Assembly (NCBI GenBank): GCA_009776955.1
Contig: WRMW01000001.1
Span: 310,001 to 374,000 of the forward strand
DNA length: 64,000 nucleotides
DNA from: Clostridiales bacterium
Lineage (GTDB): Bacteria > Bacillota > Clostridia > Peptostreptococcales > Anaerovoracaceae
Direction of reading: 5' to 3'
Position 1 is the stretch's first letter; each line of letters opens with the position of its first letter. Shown here piece by piece: positions 35,737-45,604 of this stretch. The notes under the pieces were generated by a model. It saw only the letters and a program-made list of their open reading frames with translations. It searched no databases and was not told the origin of the DNA. Both the position numbers and the translations under genes were made by a program.

Positions 35737-38460
35737 CTACTCCCGCTCTATCTCCTCCATCATAAAGGCCTCTATCTCGTCGCCGATCTTGATGTCGTTG
35801 TAATTTTCGATGCCGATGCCGCACTCATAGCCGTGATCCACTTCGCGGACGTCGTCCTTGAACCGCCTGAGCGAGCCCACCTTGCCCTCGTGTACCACCA
35901 CGCCATCGCGCACAAGACGTACCTCGGAGTTCCGCCCTATCTTGCCGTTCAGGACGTACGAACCGGCAATCTGGTTCCCGTTCGGCAGGCGGAAGGTCTC
36001 GCGCACCTCGGCCTTTCCAAGCACCACCTCGCGGTATTCCGGATCGAGCAGCCCCTTGAGCGCCGCCTCAAGCTCGCCTATCACGTCGTAGATGATGCGG
36101 TAGAGACGTATCTCCACGCCCTCGCGCTCCGCGAGCGCCGTCACGTTGCTGTTCGGCCGCACATTGAAGCCGATGATGACCGCGCCTGACGTACTGGCTA
36201 ACATAACATCTGATTCTGTAACTGTGCCAACCCCTCGATGTATCATGTTTATCCGCACGCCTTCTACGTCTATCTTGTCCAAAAGCCCGGAGAGAGCTCC
36301 GACAGAACCCTGCACGTCGGCCTTGATGATGACCTTGAGCTCCTTCATCTCGCCCTCTTTTATCTGGCTGAACAGCGTGTCGAAGCTCGTGCCTCTCGTC
36401 TTGGCAAGCACCTGCTCGCGCTGGCGCGTACGCCGCTTCTCGGCTATATCCCGTGCCACCTTGTCATCGTCAAGCGCATGGAACTCGTCGCCCGTATGAG
36501 GCACTTCCGCAAAGCCCGTTATCTCCACCGCCGTCGCCGGCCCTGCGCTCTTGATAGGCTTCCCCTTGAAGTCCGTCAATGTACGCACTTTTGCGCTCGT
36601 CGTCCCTGCCAAAATGCTCATCTTGTCCGTCAGGGTGCCGTTCAGCACAAGCACCGTCGCCAAAGGCCCTTTGTTCTTGTCCAGCCGTGCCTCTATGACA
36701 GTGCCCATGGCATGCCTGCCCGGATTTGCCCTAAGCTCCAGCACCTCGGCCTGCAGCAACGCCATTTCGAGCAGATTTTCCAGCCCCTCGCCCGTCTTTG
36801 CGCTCACAGGCACCGATATCACCTCGCCGCCCCAATCTTCGACCAACACCCCGTTTTCCGAAAGTTCCTGCTTCACCCTGTCCAGGTTCGCGCCAGGCTT
36901 GTCGATCTTGTTTATAGCCACGATAATAGGCACATCCGCAGCCTTTGCATGGCTTATGGACTCTATGGTCTGTGGCATCACGCCATCGTCCGCAGCCACC
37001 ACAAGCACTGCGATGTCCGTCACATGCGCCCCTCGCGCCCGCATTGCCGTAAAGGCCTCGTGGCCTGGCGTGTCCAGGAACACCACACGCTCGCCGGACG
37101 GCGCAAACACCTCGTACGCGCCGATATGCTGCGTGATGCCACCCGCTTCCTTGTCCGACGTGTTCGTCTTCCGAATGGCGTCGAGCAGGGACGTCTTGCC
37201 GTGGTCCACATGCCCCATGACAGTGATGATTGGCGGCCTCGGCACGAGGTCGGCGGGATCGTCCTCAAAGTCCTCTATCCCTTCCTCGACCAACTCGCCC
37301 TCGTCGTACCCGATAGCAACAGAGGCGCCGAGGTCAATAGCCACCAATTGCACCATCTCTTCGTCAAGGTTCTGATTTATGTTTGAAATAATGCCCATTT
37401 TTAGAAGCGCAAGAATGATTTCGCTCGTCGACCGCTCGATCTGCTCGGCGAGTCCTGCCACAGTGATAGGCACATTGACGACAAACGTGCCCTCTGGCAC
37501 GATGACAGGCTCCTCTACCTCGTCAATGCCTGGCTTTGCCCCGCCCCTGTACTTCTTCCGCTTCTCTTTTTCCAGCGAGCCGTCATCAAGAATAGGATTC
37601 TTTGCGGATCCACGGAAATCGTCCCCTCGACCGCCCTTCTTCGTGCCCTTGGCTTTCTTTTTGGATGCGTCATCTGGCTTGGTCTCCTTGCCCTTGCCGC
37701 CTTTTTTGTCCTTGTCGCGTCCGAGATCTTTTTTTTCGCCGCCCTTCGCGTCTTTGGCTGCATCCTTGTCCCCGACTTTTGGCCCCTGTTCAGCGCCTTT
37801 CGTCGGTTTTTGGCGCATATCGCCCTTCTCTTCCGGCTTTCCTGCACCTTTTGGCCTGTCGCCATCGCGTTGCGGCCTCGCACGCTCTGCCGAGCCGTCT
37901 TTTGCGACCGCGTCCGGCTTTTTTTGCTCGTCTTTCCTTGCGACCTTCAGGACGGGTGGCTCCTTTGGCGCGGTTTTCGGCTTGTCGTCAGCTTTTTCAG
38001 CCACCTTGGACGTCGGTTTCTCATGCACAGGCTTGCCTCTGTCGCCTGCAGCCGGCTTCGCTTTTGCCCCTTCATCGGCCTCCGCTTTCTTTGGCAACGG
38101 TTTTGGCTCTGGCTCTTCAACCGCTTTCTTGGCGACTTTCAGCTGCGGCGTGGCTTTTGCTGCAGCCTTTACGGCCTCTTCTTCAAGCAGACGCTTCGCC
38201 TCTTCAGCGGCCTCAGCCTCAGCCTTGGCACGTTCAGCCTCCTCGACATCTGCCTTGGCGATACGGCGGGGCATCATACGCGCCTTTTTCTCCGCAGCCG
38301 CAATATGGGCGCTCTCGCTGAAACCGCTACGGATCTTGTCCGTTTCAGCCTCTGTGAGTTTTTTCGTCGCGCCCCTCGCGTCGATTCCAAGCTCGGCAGC
38401 CTTGTCGATTATCTCTTTGTTTTGCCTTTTCAGTTCTGCTGCCAGTTCCGATACCTTCAT
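35737..38460 (-). CDS. infB: Translation initiation factor IF-2
   Basis: GTPase that positions initiator tRNA on the 30S subunit. The 907-residue protein has the IF2_N motif at the start (VSELAAELKRQNKEIIDKAAELGI), a very long Lys/Ala/Glu-rich linker (about 80-300), a second IF2_N (VNVPITVAGLAEQIERSTSEIILALLKMG), the G domain with GHVDHGKT, DTPGHEAF and NKIDKPG, and the C-terminal barrels. The start overlaps the ylxR stop by 4 bp. The expected ylxQ gene between ylxR and infB is missing. Confidence 0.97.
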   Translation of the reverse strand: MKVSELAAELKRQNKEIIDKAAELGIDARGATKKLTEAETDKIRSGFSESAHIAAAEKKARMMPRRIAKADVEEAERAKAEAEAAEEAKRLLEEEAVKAAAKATPQLKVAKKAVEEPEPKPLPKKAEADEGAKAKPAAGDRGKPVHEKPTSKVAEKADDKPKTAPKEPPVLKVARKDEQKKPDAVAKDGSAERARPQRDGDRPKGAGKPEEKGDMRQKPTKGAEQGPKVGDKDAAKDAKGGEKKDLGRDKDKKGGKGKETKPDDASKKKAKGTKKGGRGDDFRGSAKNPILDDGSLEKEKRKKYRGGAKPGIDEVEEPVIVPEGTFVVNVPITVAGLAEQIERSTSEIILALLKMGIISNINQNLDEEMVQLVAIDLGASVAIGYDEGELVEEGIEDFEDDPADLVPRPPIITVMGHVDHGKTSLLDAIRKTNTSDKEAGGITQHIGAYEVFAPSGERVVFLDTPGHEAFTAMRARGAHVTDIAVLVVAADDGVMPQTIESISHAKAADVPIIVAINKIDKPGANLDRVKQELSENGVLVEDWGGEVISVPVSAKTGEGLENLLEMALLQAEVLELRANPGRHAMGTVIEARLDKNKGPLATVLVLNGTLTDKMSILAGTTSAKVRTLTDFKGKPIKSAGPATAVEITGFAEVPHTGDEFHALDDDKVARDIAEKRRTRQREQVLAKTRGTSFDTLFSQIKEGEMKELKVIIKADVQGSVGALSGLLDKIDVEGVRINMIHRGVGTVTESDVMLASTSGAVIIGFNVRPNSNVTALAEREGVEIRLYRIIYDVIGELEAALKGLLDPEYREVVLGKAEVRETFRLPNGNQIAGSYVLNGKIGRNSEVRLVRDGVVVHEGKVGSLRRFKDDVREVDHGYECGIGIENYNDIKIGDEIEAFMMEEIERE

Positions 38461-38744
38461 TCATCCACCTCCGCGTCCGCTATATGTTTCGCGTATTCCT
38501 CTCTCAAATCTGCGGTCTCCTCCGGCTTTACATTCACCCTAAGCGCATAGTTGAACCGTTTTTTCTTTACTGCCGCATCAAAACACTCTATCGAGCGGCA
38601 AATGTAAGCGCCCCTGCCATCCTGCCTGCCGGCTTTGTCTATCATAAGCTTTCCGTCCGCAAAGGCTATCCGCACAACATTTTTTTTCGGAAAAGATGTC
38701 ATGCAGCCTACGCATCTGCGCATCGGCTCCCTGCGTTCACGCAT
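38457..38744 (-). CDS. ylxR: YlxR (DUF448) RNA-binding protein
   Basis: A 95-residue basic protein of the nusA-infB operon. The family pattern RRCVGCMTSFPKKNVVRIAF and GRGAYICRSIECFDAAVKKKRFNYALR is complete. YlxR proteins bind RNA and, in some species, nucleoid or RNase P. It overlaps the nusA stop by 8 bp and the infB start by 4 bp. Confidence 0.92.
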   Translation of the reverse strand: MRERREPMRRCVGCMTSFPKKNVVRIAFADGKLMIDKAGRQDGRGAYICRSIECFDAAVKKKRFNYALRVNVKPEETADLREEYAKHIADAEVDE

Positions 38745-39921
38745 CCGCCGCCTCGCCCTCGTTTCCCTCGCCTGAAGCTTCGCCTTCCTCGGCCTCCCTG
38801 TTCAAGAACTCATCGACATTGTAGTACCCATCCTCGTCCAACGCCCCGTCAGGCACATCTAGCAATTCCTCCGCCTCTGCGCCGTAGTACTGGGAATGGC
38901 TCTTTATATCTATCTTCACGCCGCAAAGCCGTGCCGCAAGCCGCACATTCTGCCCCTCCTTGCCAATTGCGAGCGAAAGCTGATAGTCCGGAACTACAGC
39001 CGTAGAGCGGTTTTCCTCTTCATCGAATATGATTTTCTCCACCACAGCCGGCGAGAGGGCATTTTTGATATTCGATTCCGCATCGTCGCTCCAGGGTATT
39101 ATGTCTATTTTCTCGTCATTAAGCTCGTCCACCACGGCCTGCACCCTGTTCCCGCGGTTGCCGACACAGGCCCCCACAGGGTCGACGCTCTCGTCGGCGC
39201 TAAGCACCGCGATCTTTGTGCGGCTTCCAGCCTCGCGCGCTATGCTCTCTATGGATATTAGGCCTTCGCGTATCTCGGGCACCTCAAGCTCGAAAAGCTT
39301 CTTGACCAGATGCGGATGCGTCCGCGACAAAAATATCTGCGGCCCGCGCCTCTCCGACTCCTTCACTTCCGTTATGAAAAACTTCATGCGGTTGTTCGCT
39401 GGGTACCGCTCGCCGCGCACCTGCTCGTTGACCGGCAGCAAACCCTCGTTTCTTCCTAGCGTCACATATACAGCCCCGCCGCCCACGCGCTGTATGGTCC
39501 CTGTGATCAGCTCGCCCTGACGGTCCTTGTACTCTTCGTAGACCATGGCCCGCTCCGCATCGCGTATCGACTGCATCACCACCTGCTTTGCCGTCTGTGC
39601 CGCAATCCGCGTAAAATCCTCTATAGGGAAAGGAAAGTCCGCCACATCGCCGATTTCGTAGCTGTCGTCGTACTCCCGCATCTCTGCCAATGACACCTCA
39701 GTGTCCTCGTCCTCAACCTCCGCGACCACCGTTTTGCGCCTGAGCACGTCGATCTCGCCCGTCTTTTCATCAATGTCTACGATGACGTTCTCTTCGTTCA
39801 TCCTGCTCTTTCCCTTGTACGCGGATACAAGCGCTCTGCTCACCGCGTCAAGTATCTGAACCTTAGGGATATTCTTCTCCTTCTCCAGTTCGTCAAGCGC
39901 CGCGATAAATTCTTTGTTCAT
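38737..39921 (-). CDS. nusA: Transcription termination/antitermination factor NusA
   Basis: 394 residues. The N-terminal polymerase-binding domain starts MNKEFIAALDELEKEKNIPK; then an S1 domain (GTIQRVGGGAVYVTLGRNEGLLP), KH1 (DPVGACVGNRGNRVQAVVDELNDEKIDIIPW) and KH2 (LAIGKEGQNVRLAARLCGVKIDI). The C terminus is short and acidic, as in Firmicutes. GAGGA lies 9 bp before the ATG. Second gene of the operon after rimP. Confidence 0.96.
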   Translation of the reverse strand: MNKEFIAALDELEKEKNIPKVQILDAVSRALVSAYKGKSRMNEENVIVDIDEKTGEIDVLRRKTVVAEVEDEDTEVSLAEMREYDDSYEIGDVADFPFPIEDFTRIAAQTAKQVVMQSIRDAERAMVYEEYKDRQGELITGTIQRVGGGAVYVTLGRNEGLLPVNEQVRGERYPANNRMKFFITEVKESERRGPQIFLSRTHPHLVKKLFELEVPEIREGLISIESIAREAGSRTKIAVLSADESVDPVGACVGNRGNRVQAVVDELNDEKIDIIPWSDDAESNIKNALSPAVVEKIIFDEEENRSTAVVPDYQLSLAIGKEGQNVRLAARLCGVKIDIKSHSQYYGAEAEELLDVPDGALDEDGYYNVDEFLNREAEEGEASGEGNEGEAADA

Positions 39922-39954
39922 CGATCCTCATTCTCCTCTTCTCATTGCGATAAT

Positions 39955-40434
39955 TTATATGACAACCATTAGGCTGACTTTGCTGACAAGGTCCGCAGGG
40001 ATAGCGATCTCGTCGTGCTCCGGCTCAAGGCTTGCCCTGTCCACCGGCGTCACAAAGAGCGTTTCGTCCGTCTTTTTCCCAAGCAGGGCTACAAACTTCT
40101 TCCGGCCATCAAAACCCTTGTACAGCGCCACCTCGACAGCCTCACCCTCGTATCTGGCAAAGTGCTCATCCTTTACAAGCGCACGATCCATGCCCGGCGA
40201 ACTCACCACAAGGCTGTACGCCTCGCTTATCGGGTCTTCCTCGTCGAGCCTCTCCGACAGGTAACGGCTCACCTCCTCGCACCCGTCAAGCCCTATGCCG
40301 CCTTCCTTGTCGACATACACGCGCAGCTGCCGCTCCTTGCCCTCGCGAGCATACTCGACATTCCAGACCTCGTAGCCCTCGCCCTCAAGCGGCCGCAACA
40401 ACTCCTCCACCATATGCTTGACGCTCGTTCCCAC
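39955..40434 (-). CDS. rimP: Ribosome maturation factor RimP
   Basis: About 159 residues; assists 30S assembly. The family pattern EVWNVEYAREGKERQLRVYVDKEGGIGLDGCEEVSRYLSERLDEEDPI and YSLVVSSPGMDRAL is complete. The GTG at 40434 is chosen since family members start about here and GAAGGG lies 9 bp upstream; the longer open frame to 40554 would be atypical and runs through a hairpin. It heads the nusA operon. Confidence 0.92.
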   Translation of the reverse strand: MGTSVKHMVEELLRPLEGEGYEVWNVEYAREGKERQLRVYVDKEGGIGLDGCEEVSRYLSERLDEEDPISEAYSLVVSSPGMDRALVKDEHFARYEGEAVEVALYKGFDGRKKFVALLGKKTDETLFVTPVDRASLEPEHDEIAIPADLVSKVSLMVVI

Positions 40435-40455
40435 AGCACACCGCCCTTCAAAACC

Positions 40456-40482
40456 GAAGGAGCGGGAAAACCCCACTCCTTC
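40456..40482 (-). terminator. Hairpin in the rimP leader (attenuator-like)
   Basis: On the minus strand GAAGGAG (40482-40476) pairs with CTCCTTC (40462-40456), with an inner GGG-TTTT-CCC stem, followed by GGTTTT. It lies about 22 bp before the rimP GTG, so it could end read-through or act as an attenuator for the operon. Confidence 0.55.
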
Positions 40483-40526
40483 AGCGATACCGTATAACAA
40501 GGACAGATTACCACCTTTCCGCCCTA

Positions 40527-40572
40527 ATTGCAAGCGAAAAATCACATTCTGCATTGCAAGCGAAAAATCACA
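40527..40572. repeat. Two direct copies of a 20-bp sequence
   Basis: ATTGCAAGCGAAAAATCACA occurs at 40527-40546 and 40553-40572 (26-bp period), in the gap between the giant surface gene's stop and rimP. On the minus strand the core is TGTGATTTTTCG, close to the TGTGATTTTTG core of the repeats before the DUF4143 ATPase at 19656. Confidence 0.65.
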
Positions 40573-40594
40573 ACTCGCAAAATCCCCCCGTCCT

Positions 40595-43500
40595 CTACCG
40601 CACGTTCACCCGTACGCTCACCACAGTAGGCCGGCTTCTTGCCTTGCCCTCAACGAGCGCCACCGGCCGCCCGGCCCCGTCAAGCGCATAGGTCCCCTCA
40701 GCCCATAGCTCCACCCGCACAGTGTAGCTAGACTTGAGCGAGCCCCTGCCCGCAAGCGCCGGCACCCTGTTCTTCGCGAAGAATATCGTCCACTCGCCCT
40801 CGCCGCTTCGTTCTAGGCGGAACCCGTCATCGGCCGCAAAAGGCTTGAGGCTCGCCGCCGCTATGCCCACCTCGCTGAGCGTCACGCCCGCAGGCGATGT
40901 CAGGGCAAGCCCTATCCGCTCACCCGATGCGGGCACGGCCGTGTAAAGCGTCACTGCGCTTCGGCTCCGCCACCCCTTGGCTTTCGCCTGCACCGGTCGC
41001 ACCGTCAGTGGCTTGTCCTTGACCGTGGTCACATTGCTGCTGTTCGTGGAAACGGTCCACGACCTCAATTCCTCGCCGTTTTCAAGCCGCACCAAAACGC
41101 TCAGCCTATGCGAGACATTCGGCGCCATAGGCACGCCCTCTATCGCCTTGACCGTGATGGCATTGCCGACGATATCCGCCACCTCGAACAGCCCGCTCAC
41201 CGCCGACGGCACTTGAAGCCGACTCCCGACAAACCTCTGCTCGTACAGCGTCACGCTCGCTATCCCCGACGAGACATTGCCGAGTCTCACCGTGGACGTC
41301 AGCGACCCGCCCGGCACCGCGATGTCGATCCTGCCCCTCGGCTTGGTCAATGAAAAGCCCTGCGCCTTTTGCGTAATCGTGATATTCAATTTTATGAATG
41401 TGCTCGGCATGGTCGGCGATTCGATATTCAATGTATGCCGCTTGTTCGCCCCCCTGTTGCCAAGGTATTGCCCTAGGTCAGTCGCCTCATTTACGGACAG
41501 CCCTATCCTGTTTGCCGCGGAAAAATCCGTGTCCACCGCCCCGTCGAGCGGGTTTGTGCCCCGCACCCGCCAGTCCCCCAAGACCAGATTGGCTGCGTTC
41601 GGGACTATCTCAACGTCCGATATATGCCCCGCCTGCCCCACATTCACCGTGAGCGCGCCTGGCCTTGCGGACGCCCGCAGCCTGTTCTGCGCCACCATAT
41701 TCACCCGCAGTCTCAGGCTGACCGTCCTGTCGCTTTCCGCAAAGCTGACCCTTAGCACCGCCGTCCCGTTCCTCGCGCCCGCCTTTGGGGTCACCTCCAC
41801 CGCGCCGCTTCCCTTGTACTCCGCATCCAAATCGTCATATACGACCGTGCCTGCCGCCGCTGCGGTCACCCCTGTGACCGTATACCCCTCGTCAAAGCCC
41901 ACCCCCCTTTGGTTTGACTGTAGCATAACAATTGCGGTGCCGTTCACGCCGCCGTTGTCAAAAAGGGGAATGGAGCTTCTGCTGAGCCTGAGCCTTGGAA
42001 GCGTGTCCACCACCTGCACGCTCCCCCTTATCACATCGCCTTTCGATGTCGCCTTGTGGTAGCCATCCAGATTCAGCGTCACATCGACCCTCGCCGTGCC
42101 TCTGGACACCGCCTTTATCTCGTTGATTTTCGCATCGCCGCTCTCTTGTATCTCGACAATCCCCCTTGCGGCGTCGTTTGCGTAATCCAGCCCCACAATG
42201 TCCACCCTGCTGCCGTCGTTTGCAGTGGCAGTGAACCTTGTCGCCCCGTCCCTGTAAAACAGGTTCAATCGCTCGGCTCTAAGGGTTATCTTGGGGTATG
42301 TCTCACGCACCGTAAGGCTTATCATGCCCGTGTCGCGCTGCCCGCCCCCTGCAAAACTCACGCGCAACACGGCTCGGCCGCTTTTCGCCACCCCTGTCTC
42401 GCCGGATATAGCGACATGGCGGCCGCCCCCGTCCATCACAGCGGCATAGCCCTCAAGCGGTGCCGTACCCGTCACAGCCCCGCTGCTGCTGCACGCCCAA
42501 AGCTCCACTGCCAAGACCCTGTCGCCCGTGATACGCACAGGCAGAAGCGCCCCTATCTCCTTGGCGGTGTTCACCGTCACGCGCGTTTCAAGCGCCTGCG
42601 CCGCAAGGCTGCCATCCGACACATTCGGCACAATGTCCAACGTGGCGAAAGCCACATACCTGCCGTCAAACTCCGCCCTAAGCAGCGCTTTCTGTGGCCC
42701 GTCAAGCCCTGAGATACCGGCGGTCGCCGTGACCGTCGTGCCTATGCCCGTCTCGGGCGCAAGGCTGAGAATATCCGCCGCAGCCCCCGCAAGCGGCGCC
42801 CCCGTCTCGTCCGCAAGGCTCCACGCAAGCCGCCCGTGCTCGCTCTCGTCCACCCCTGGCAATGACCCCGCAAACGACGCCGTAAGCGACACAGGCGTAA
42901 GCATCGCTTGAGAGGGCGACACGCCGAGCGTAGTCACTATCTTTTCCTCAGTAGCGGGGAACACCGCCCGCGCCACCCCGCTGCCCGCCGCATTGCTTAC
43001 GGAGACGGCACCCGCCACCGTAAACGAGTCCGCCGGCATCCCCACAAACGTGAACCCCGCCTTGGGCGTCAATGTGACAGTCGCCGTATATGCCGTGCCG
43101 TAGCCAAACACCACATGCCTCGGTGCCCACTGCACCGCGCCCGTATACTCGGCGGTCTCCGTGATGACGGCCGCAGGCGTCCCCCCAAGCACAGGGACGT
43201 CTATGCCCTCTATGGCAAAAATGCTTATGGTCTCGCCCACCGTGATTGAAAAACTTCGGGTGTCTCTGTCCCCTGCGTTTGCGGCTCGTACCGAAAACGT
43301 GAACGTCCCCGTGGCTGTCGGCGTGCCGGATATACGCCCTGTAGCCGAAAGCGTGAGACCGTCCGGCAGCACCCCATCAGCAACGCTCCACTCTATAGGT
43401 CGGCCGCCCGTCGCGCTAAGGCTCTGGCCGTAAGGCACGCCCAATGCGCCGCCGGGAAGCGACGCCGTGATTATGGCCGGTCGGACCGGGCCAGAATACA

Positions 43501-45604
43501 AGTGGTTCGGCATTGAAGCCGACTCCCCGCCCAGCCCCGGCAATCTGCCAGGCGCATAGGTCCATGGATCATCCATAAACACCGCAGGAAAGGCCGAGGC
43601 CGATTGTAGCGCAGACTTGCTCCTGCTCCTGCCGTCCACGCCCGTGGCGCTGTCCGTTATATGCTTTGCGCTGCCCCCCTGCGTCACCCTCATCCCGCTG
43701 AAAGCCACATTGCCGGAAAGCCTGTTTCCAGGGGGCACTACCCCTGCCACCCGTCCGCCTCCAGAAATTTGCGTGACACTGACGTTTGTGCCCAATGCGG
43801 CGCAATTCCTTACATTCGCCTCCTCCATGATCCCTACCACTCCGCCGACCGCCCAATTGCCTCTGACGCTGCCTGTGGCATAGCTGCTCGTCACATTGCC
43901 ATAGTCAACGCGCCCCACAACGCCGCCTACATAAAAACCCGTGCCTGTGACGGTGCCTATGGCATAGCTGCCCGTCACATCGCCACGCAATATCTCTCCC
44001 ACGACGCCCCCGACAGCGCTTCGCCCTCTTACGCTTCCAGTGGAGTAGCTGCCCGACACGCTGCCATCATTGACTTCGACCGCAACGCCCCCTGAGCTGC
44101 CAGTACCGCTTATATTGCCTGTGGAATAACAATTCGCAATGCTGCCGTTATTCACGAATATAGCCACGCCCCCTGCGGCGGCCTCCGCGGTGGCGCTTAC
44201 ATTGCCTGTGGAATAGCAATCTGTCACACTGGCGTAATAGACTTGCGCTGCCACTCCCGCTGCACCGGCATCACCGCCGCTTATATTGCCTGTGGACCAG
44301 CTCCTTGTCACATTGCCGCCGCTCGATACCATGCAGACCACGCCGCCGACCGAAAAGCCGCTAATATCCCCGGCTGAGCTGCAATCCGTCACGCTGCTGT
44401 TCGTAGACCCAACCACGCCGCCGACCCTCAACAAGCCGCTCACGCCCCCTGTCGAGTGGCAATCCGTCACGCTGCTCCCCTCCGCCGTGCCGACAACGCC
44501 GCCAACCACGCCGTCGCCTCCAATGACCGTGGCCGAGGAACGGCATCGCTCCACTCTGCCCCCCTGCATATCGCTGTATGTCGAGCTTCCAGCTACCCAA
44601 CCGACCACTCCGCCTGTGAATGCACCTTGTCCGCCCGTGCCGCTGATGCTGCCCCCTACATAGCAGTCCTCGATGACCCCTCCCATCAATGTGCCCGTTA
44701 TGCCGCCCACGCTTCTCACGTAAACCAAAGTCTGACGTGTGTATGCGGCCTTTATGTCCGCATCGGGCACCCTGAGGCTTTTCACCGTTCCTGAATCTAT
44801 CAAACCGAACAGGCCGAGAGGCCGGTCGGCATCCTCCGTCTCGTCTATATACAAGCCTTTTACGGTATGCCCATTGCCGTCAAAAATCCCGCTGAACGGG
44901 GCATCGTCCCATGTGTCTGAGACGTCATATGGCGCCTTACCTATCGGGACCCACCCCTTGCCGTCGTTCCAAGCGACCGCTATTGCAGCTATGGTCGGGT
45001 CGGCGTTGTCTGGGTTTCCATAGACTGAAAGGTCGACATCCATGCCGAGGGTGATGGTTTTTCCATTGAATGTGTCTGCTCCGTCGTTTACAAGCGCCGC
45101 TAGCCCCGCAAGCTCGTCAGCGGTGGATATGGTATATGTTCCGCTACTTGGGTTCGAGGTATACCAGTCCGTGTCCGGCACGCCCGTCTCGCCTGCGGAC
45201 AGGGGCTCAAGGACATAATCGGAAAGCGGCGTAAGACCGTCATCGTCGGCGGGCTCGTCTCCGTCCGCCTCATCGTCGGCGGCGGGCTCGCCACCATCGT
45301 TATTGCGAGGGGGTTCATCGCCCTCGCCACTATCGCCATTCTGCGACCCGTCATCGCCCCCATCGACGGGTTCCTTACCATCCTGCTCGGCATCCCCATC
45401 GTCCGGCTCGGCATCCCCTCCGTCATTGCGAGGGGGTTCGCCACCCTCGCCCATCACATCATCCTGTCCCCCCGAAGCAATCCAGTGCCCATCACCACTC
45501 TCGCCGATGGCGTCGTATGCACCCCCATCGATATCCGCCTGTGCAAACACCGACCCCGCCGGCACCATCGTCGCAACCAACACCAACGCTAGCACCCACG
45601 CCAC
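40595..45604 (-). CDS. Giant GLUG-repeat surface protein
   Basis: At least 1669 residues. The N terminus WVLALVLVATMVPAGSVFAQA is a signal-peptide core with an AxA-type cleavage site. Residues about 25-135 are an acidic linker rich in Gly, Asp, Glu and Pro, with repeated GEGDEPPRNNDGG / GEGGEPPRNDGG. Residues about 290-650 are GLUG-type repeats (VGGVVG...VTDCYSTGNVSG). A putative Ig (He_PIG) domain follows (GALGVPYGQSLSATGGRPIEWSVADGVLPDGLTL), then about 850 residues of beta-rich repeats without a visible cell-wall anchor. The only in-frame start is GTG at 45604, but the codons before it read KRGQQRVGLRG, a good basic n-region, so the real start is uncertain. Confidence 0.8.
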   Translation of the reverse strand: MAWVLALVLVATMVPAGSVFAQADIDGGAYDAIGESGDGHWIASGGQDDVMGEGGEPPRNDGGDAEPDDGDAEQDGKEPVDGGDDGSQNGDSGEGDEPPRNNDGGEPAADDEADGDEPADDDGLTPLSDYVLEPLSAGETGVPDTDWYTSNPSSGTYTISTADELAGLAALVNDGADTFNGKTITLGMDVDLSVYGNPDNADPTIAAIAVAWNDGKGWVPIGKAPYDVSDTWDDAPFSGIFDGNGHTVKGLYIDETEDADRPLGLFGLIDSGTVKSLRVPDADIKAAYTRQTLVYVRSVGGITGTLMGGVIEDCYVGGSISGTGGQGAFTGGVVGWVAGSSTYSDMQGGRVERCRSSATVIGGDGVVGGVVGTAEGSSVTDCHSTGGVSGLLRVGGVVGSTNSSVTDCSSAGDISGFSVGGVVCMVSSGGNVTRSWSTGNISGGDAGAAGVAAQVYYASVTDCYSTGNVSATAEAAAGGVAIFVNNGSIANCYSTGNISGTGSSGGVAVEVNDGSVSGSYSTGSVRGRSAVGGVVGEILRGDVTGSYAIGTVTGTGFYVGGVVGRVDYGNVTSSYATGSVRGNWAVGGVVGIMEEANVRNCAALGTNVSVTQISGGGRVAGVVPPGNRLSGNVAFSGMRVTQGGSAKHITDSATGVDGRSRSKSALQSASAFPAVFMDDPWTYAPGRLPGLGGESASMPNHLYSGPVRPAIITASLPGGALGVPYGQSLSATGGRPIEWSVADGVLPDGLTLSATGRISGTPTATGTFTFSVRAANAGDRDTRSFSITVGETISIFAIEGIDVPVLGGTPAAVITETAEYTGAVQWAPRHVVFGYGTAYTATVTLTPKAGFTFVGMPADSFTVAGAVSVSNAAGSGVARAVFPATEEKIVTTLGVSPSQAMLTPVSLTASFAGSLPGVDESEHGRLAWSLADETGAPLAGAAADILSLAPETGIGTTVTATAGISGLDGPQKALLRAEFDGRYVAFATLDIVPNVSDGSLAAQALETRVTVNTAKEIGALLPVRITGDRVLAVELWACSSSGAVTGTAPLEGYAAVMDGGGRHVAISGETGVAKSGRAVLRVSFAGGGQRDTGMISLTVRETYPKITLRAERLNLFYRDGATRFTATANDGSRVDIVGLDYANDAARGIVEIQESGDAKINEIKAVSRGTARVDVTLNLDGYHKATSKGDVIRGSVQVVDTLPRLRLSRSSIPLFDNGGVNGTAIVMLQSNQRGVGFDEGYTVTGVTAAAAGTVVYDDLDAEYKGSGAVEVTPKAGARNGTAVLRVSFAESDRTVSLRLRVNMVAQNRLRASARPGALTVNVGQAGHISDVEIVPNAANLVLGDWRVRGTNPLDGAVDTDFSAANRIGLSVNEATDLGQYLGNRGANKRHTLNIESPTMPSTFIKLNITITQKAQGFSLTKPRGRIDIAVPGGSLTSTVRLGNVSSGIASVTLYEQRFVGSRLQVPSAVSGLFEVADIVGNAITVKAIEGVPMAPNVSHRLSVLVRLENGEELRSWTVSTNSSNVTTVKDKPLTVRPVQAKAKGWRSRSAVTLYTAVPASGERIGLALTSPAGVTLSEVGIAAASLKPFAADDGFRLERSGEGEWTIFFAKNRVPALAGRGSLKSSYTVRVELWAEGTYALDGAGRPVALVEGKARSRPTVVSVRVNVR
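45299..45486. repeat. REP-like half-sites within the surface-protein linker
   Basis: GTTATTGCGAGGGGGTTC (45299-45316) and GTCATTGCGAGGGGGTTC (45422-45439) are near copies, and GAAGCAATCCAGTG (45474-45487) is the other half of the repeat found whole in truB. They encode the repeated EPPRN(N)DGG and the HWIAS segments of the acidic linker. Confidence 0.6.

Noticed and set aside
37379-38542. 387-codon frame opposite infB
   Set aside because: Ser/Phe-rich complement of the Lys/Ala-rich IF-2 linker.
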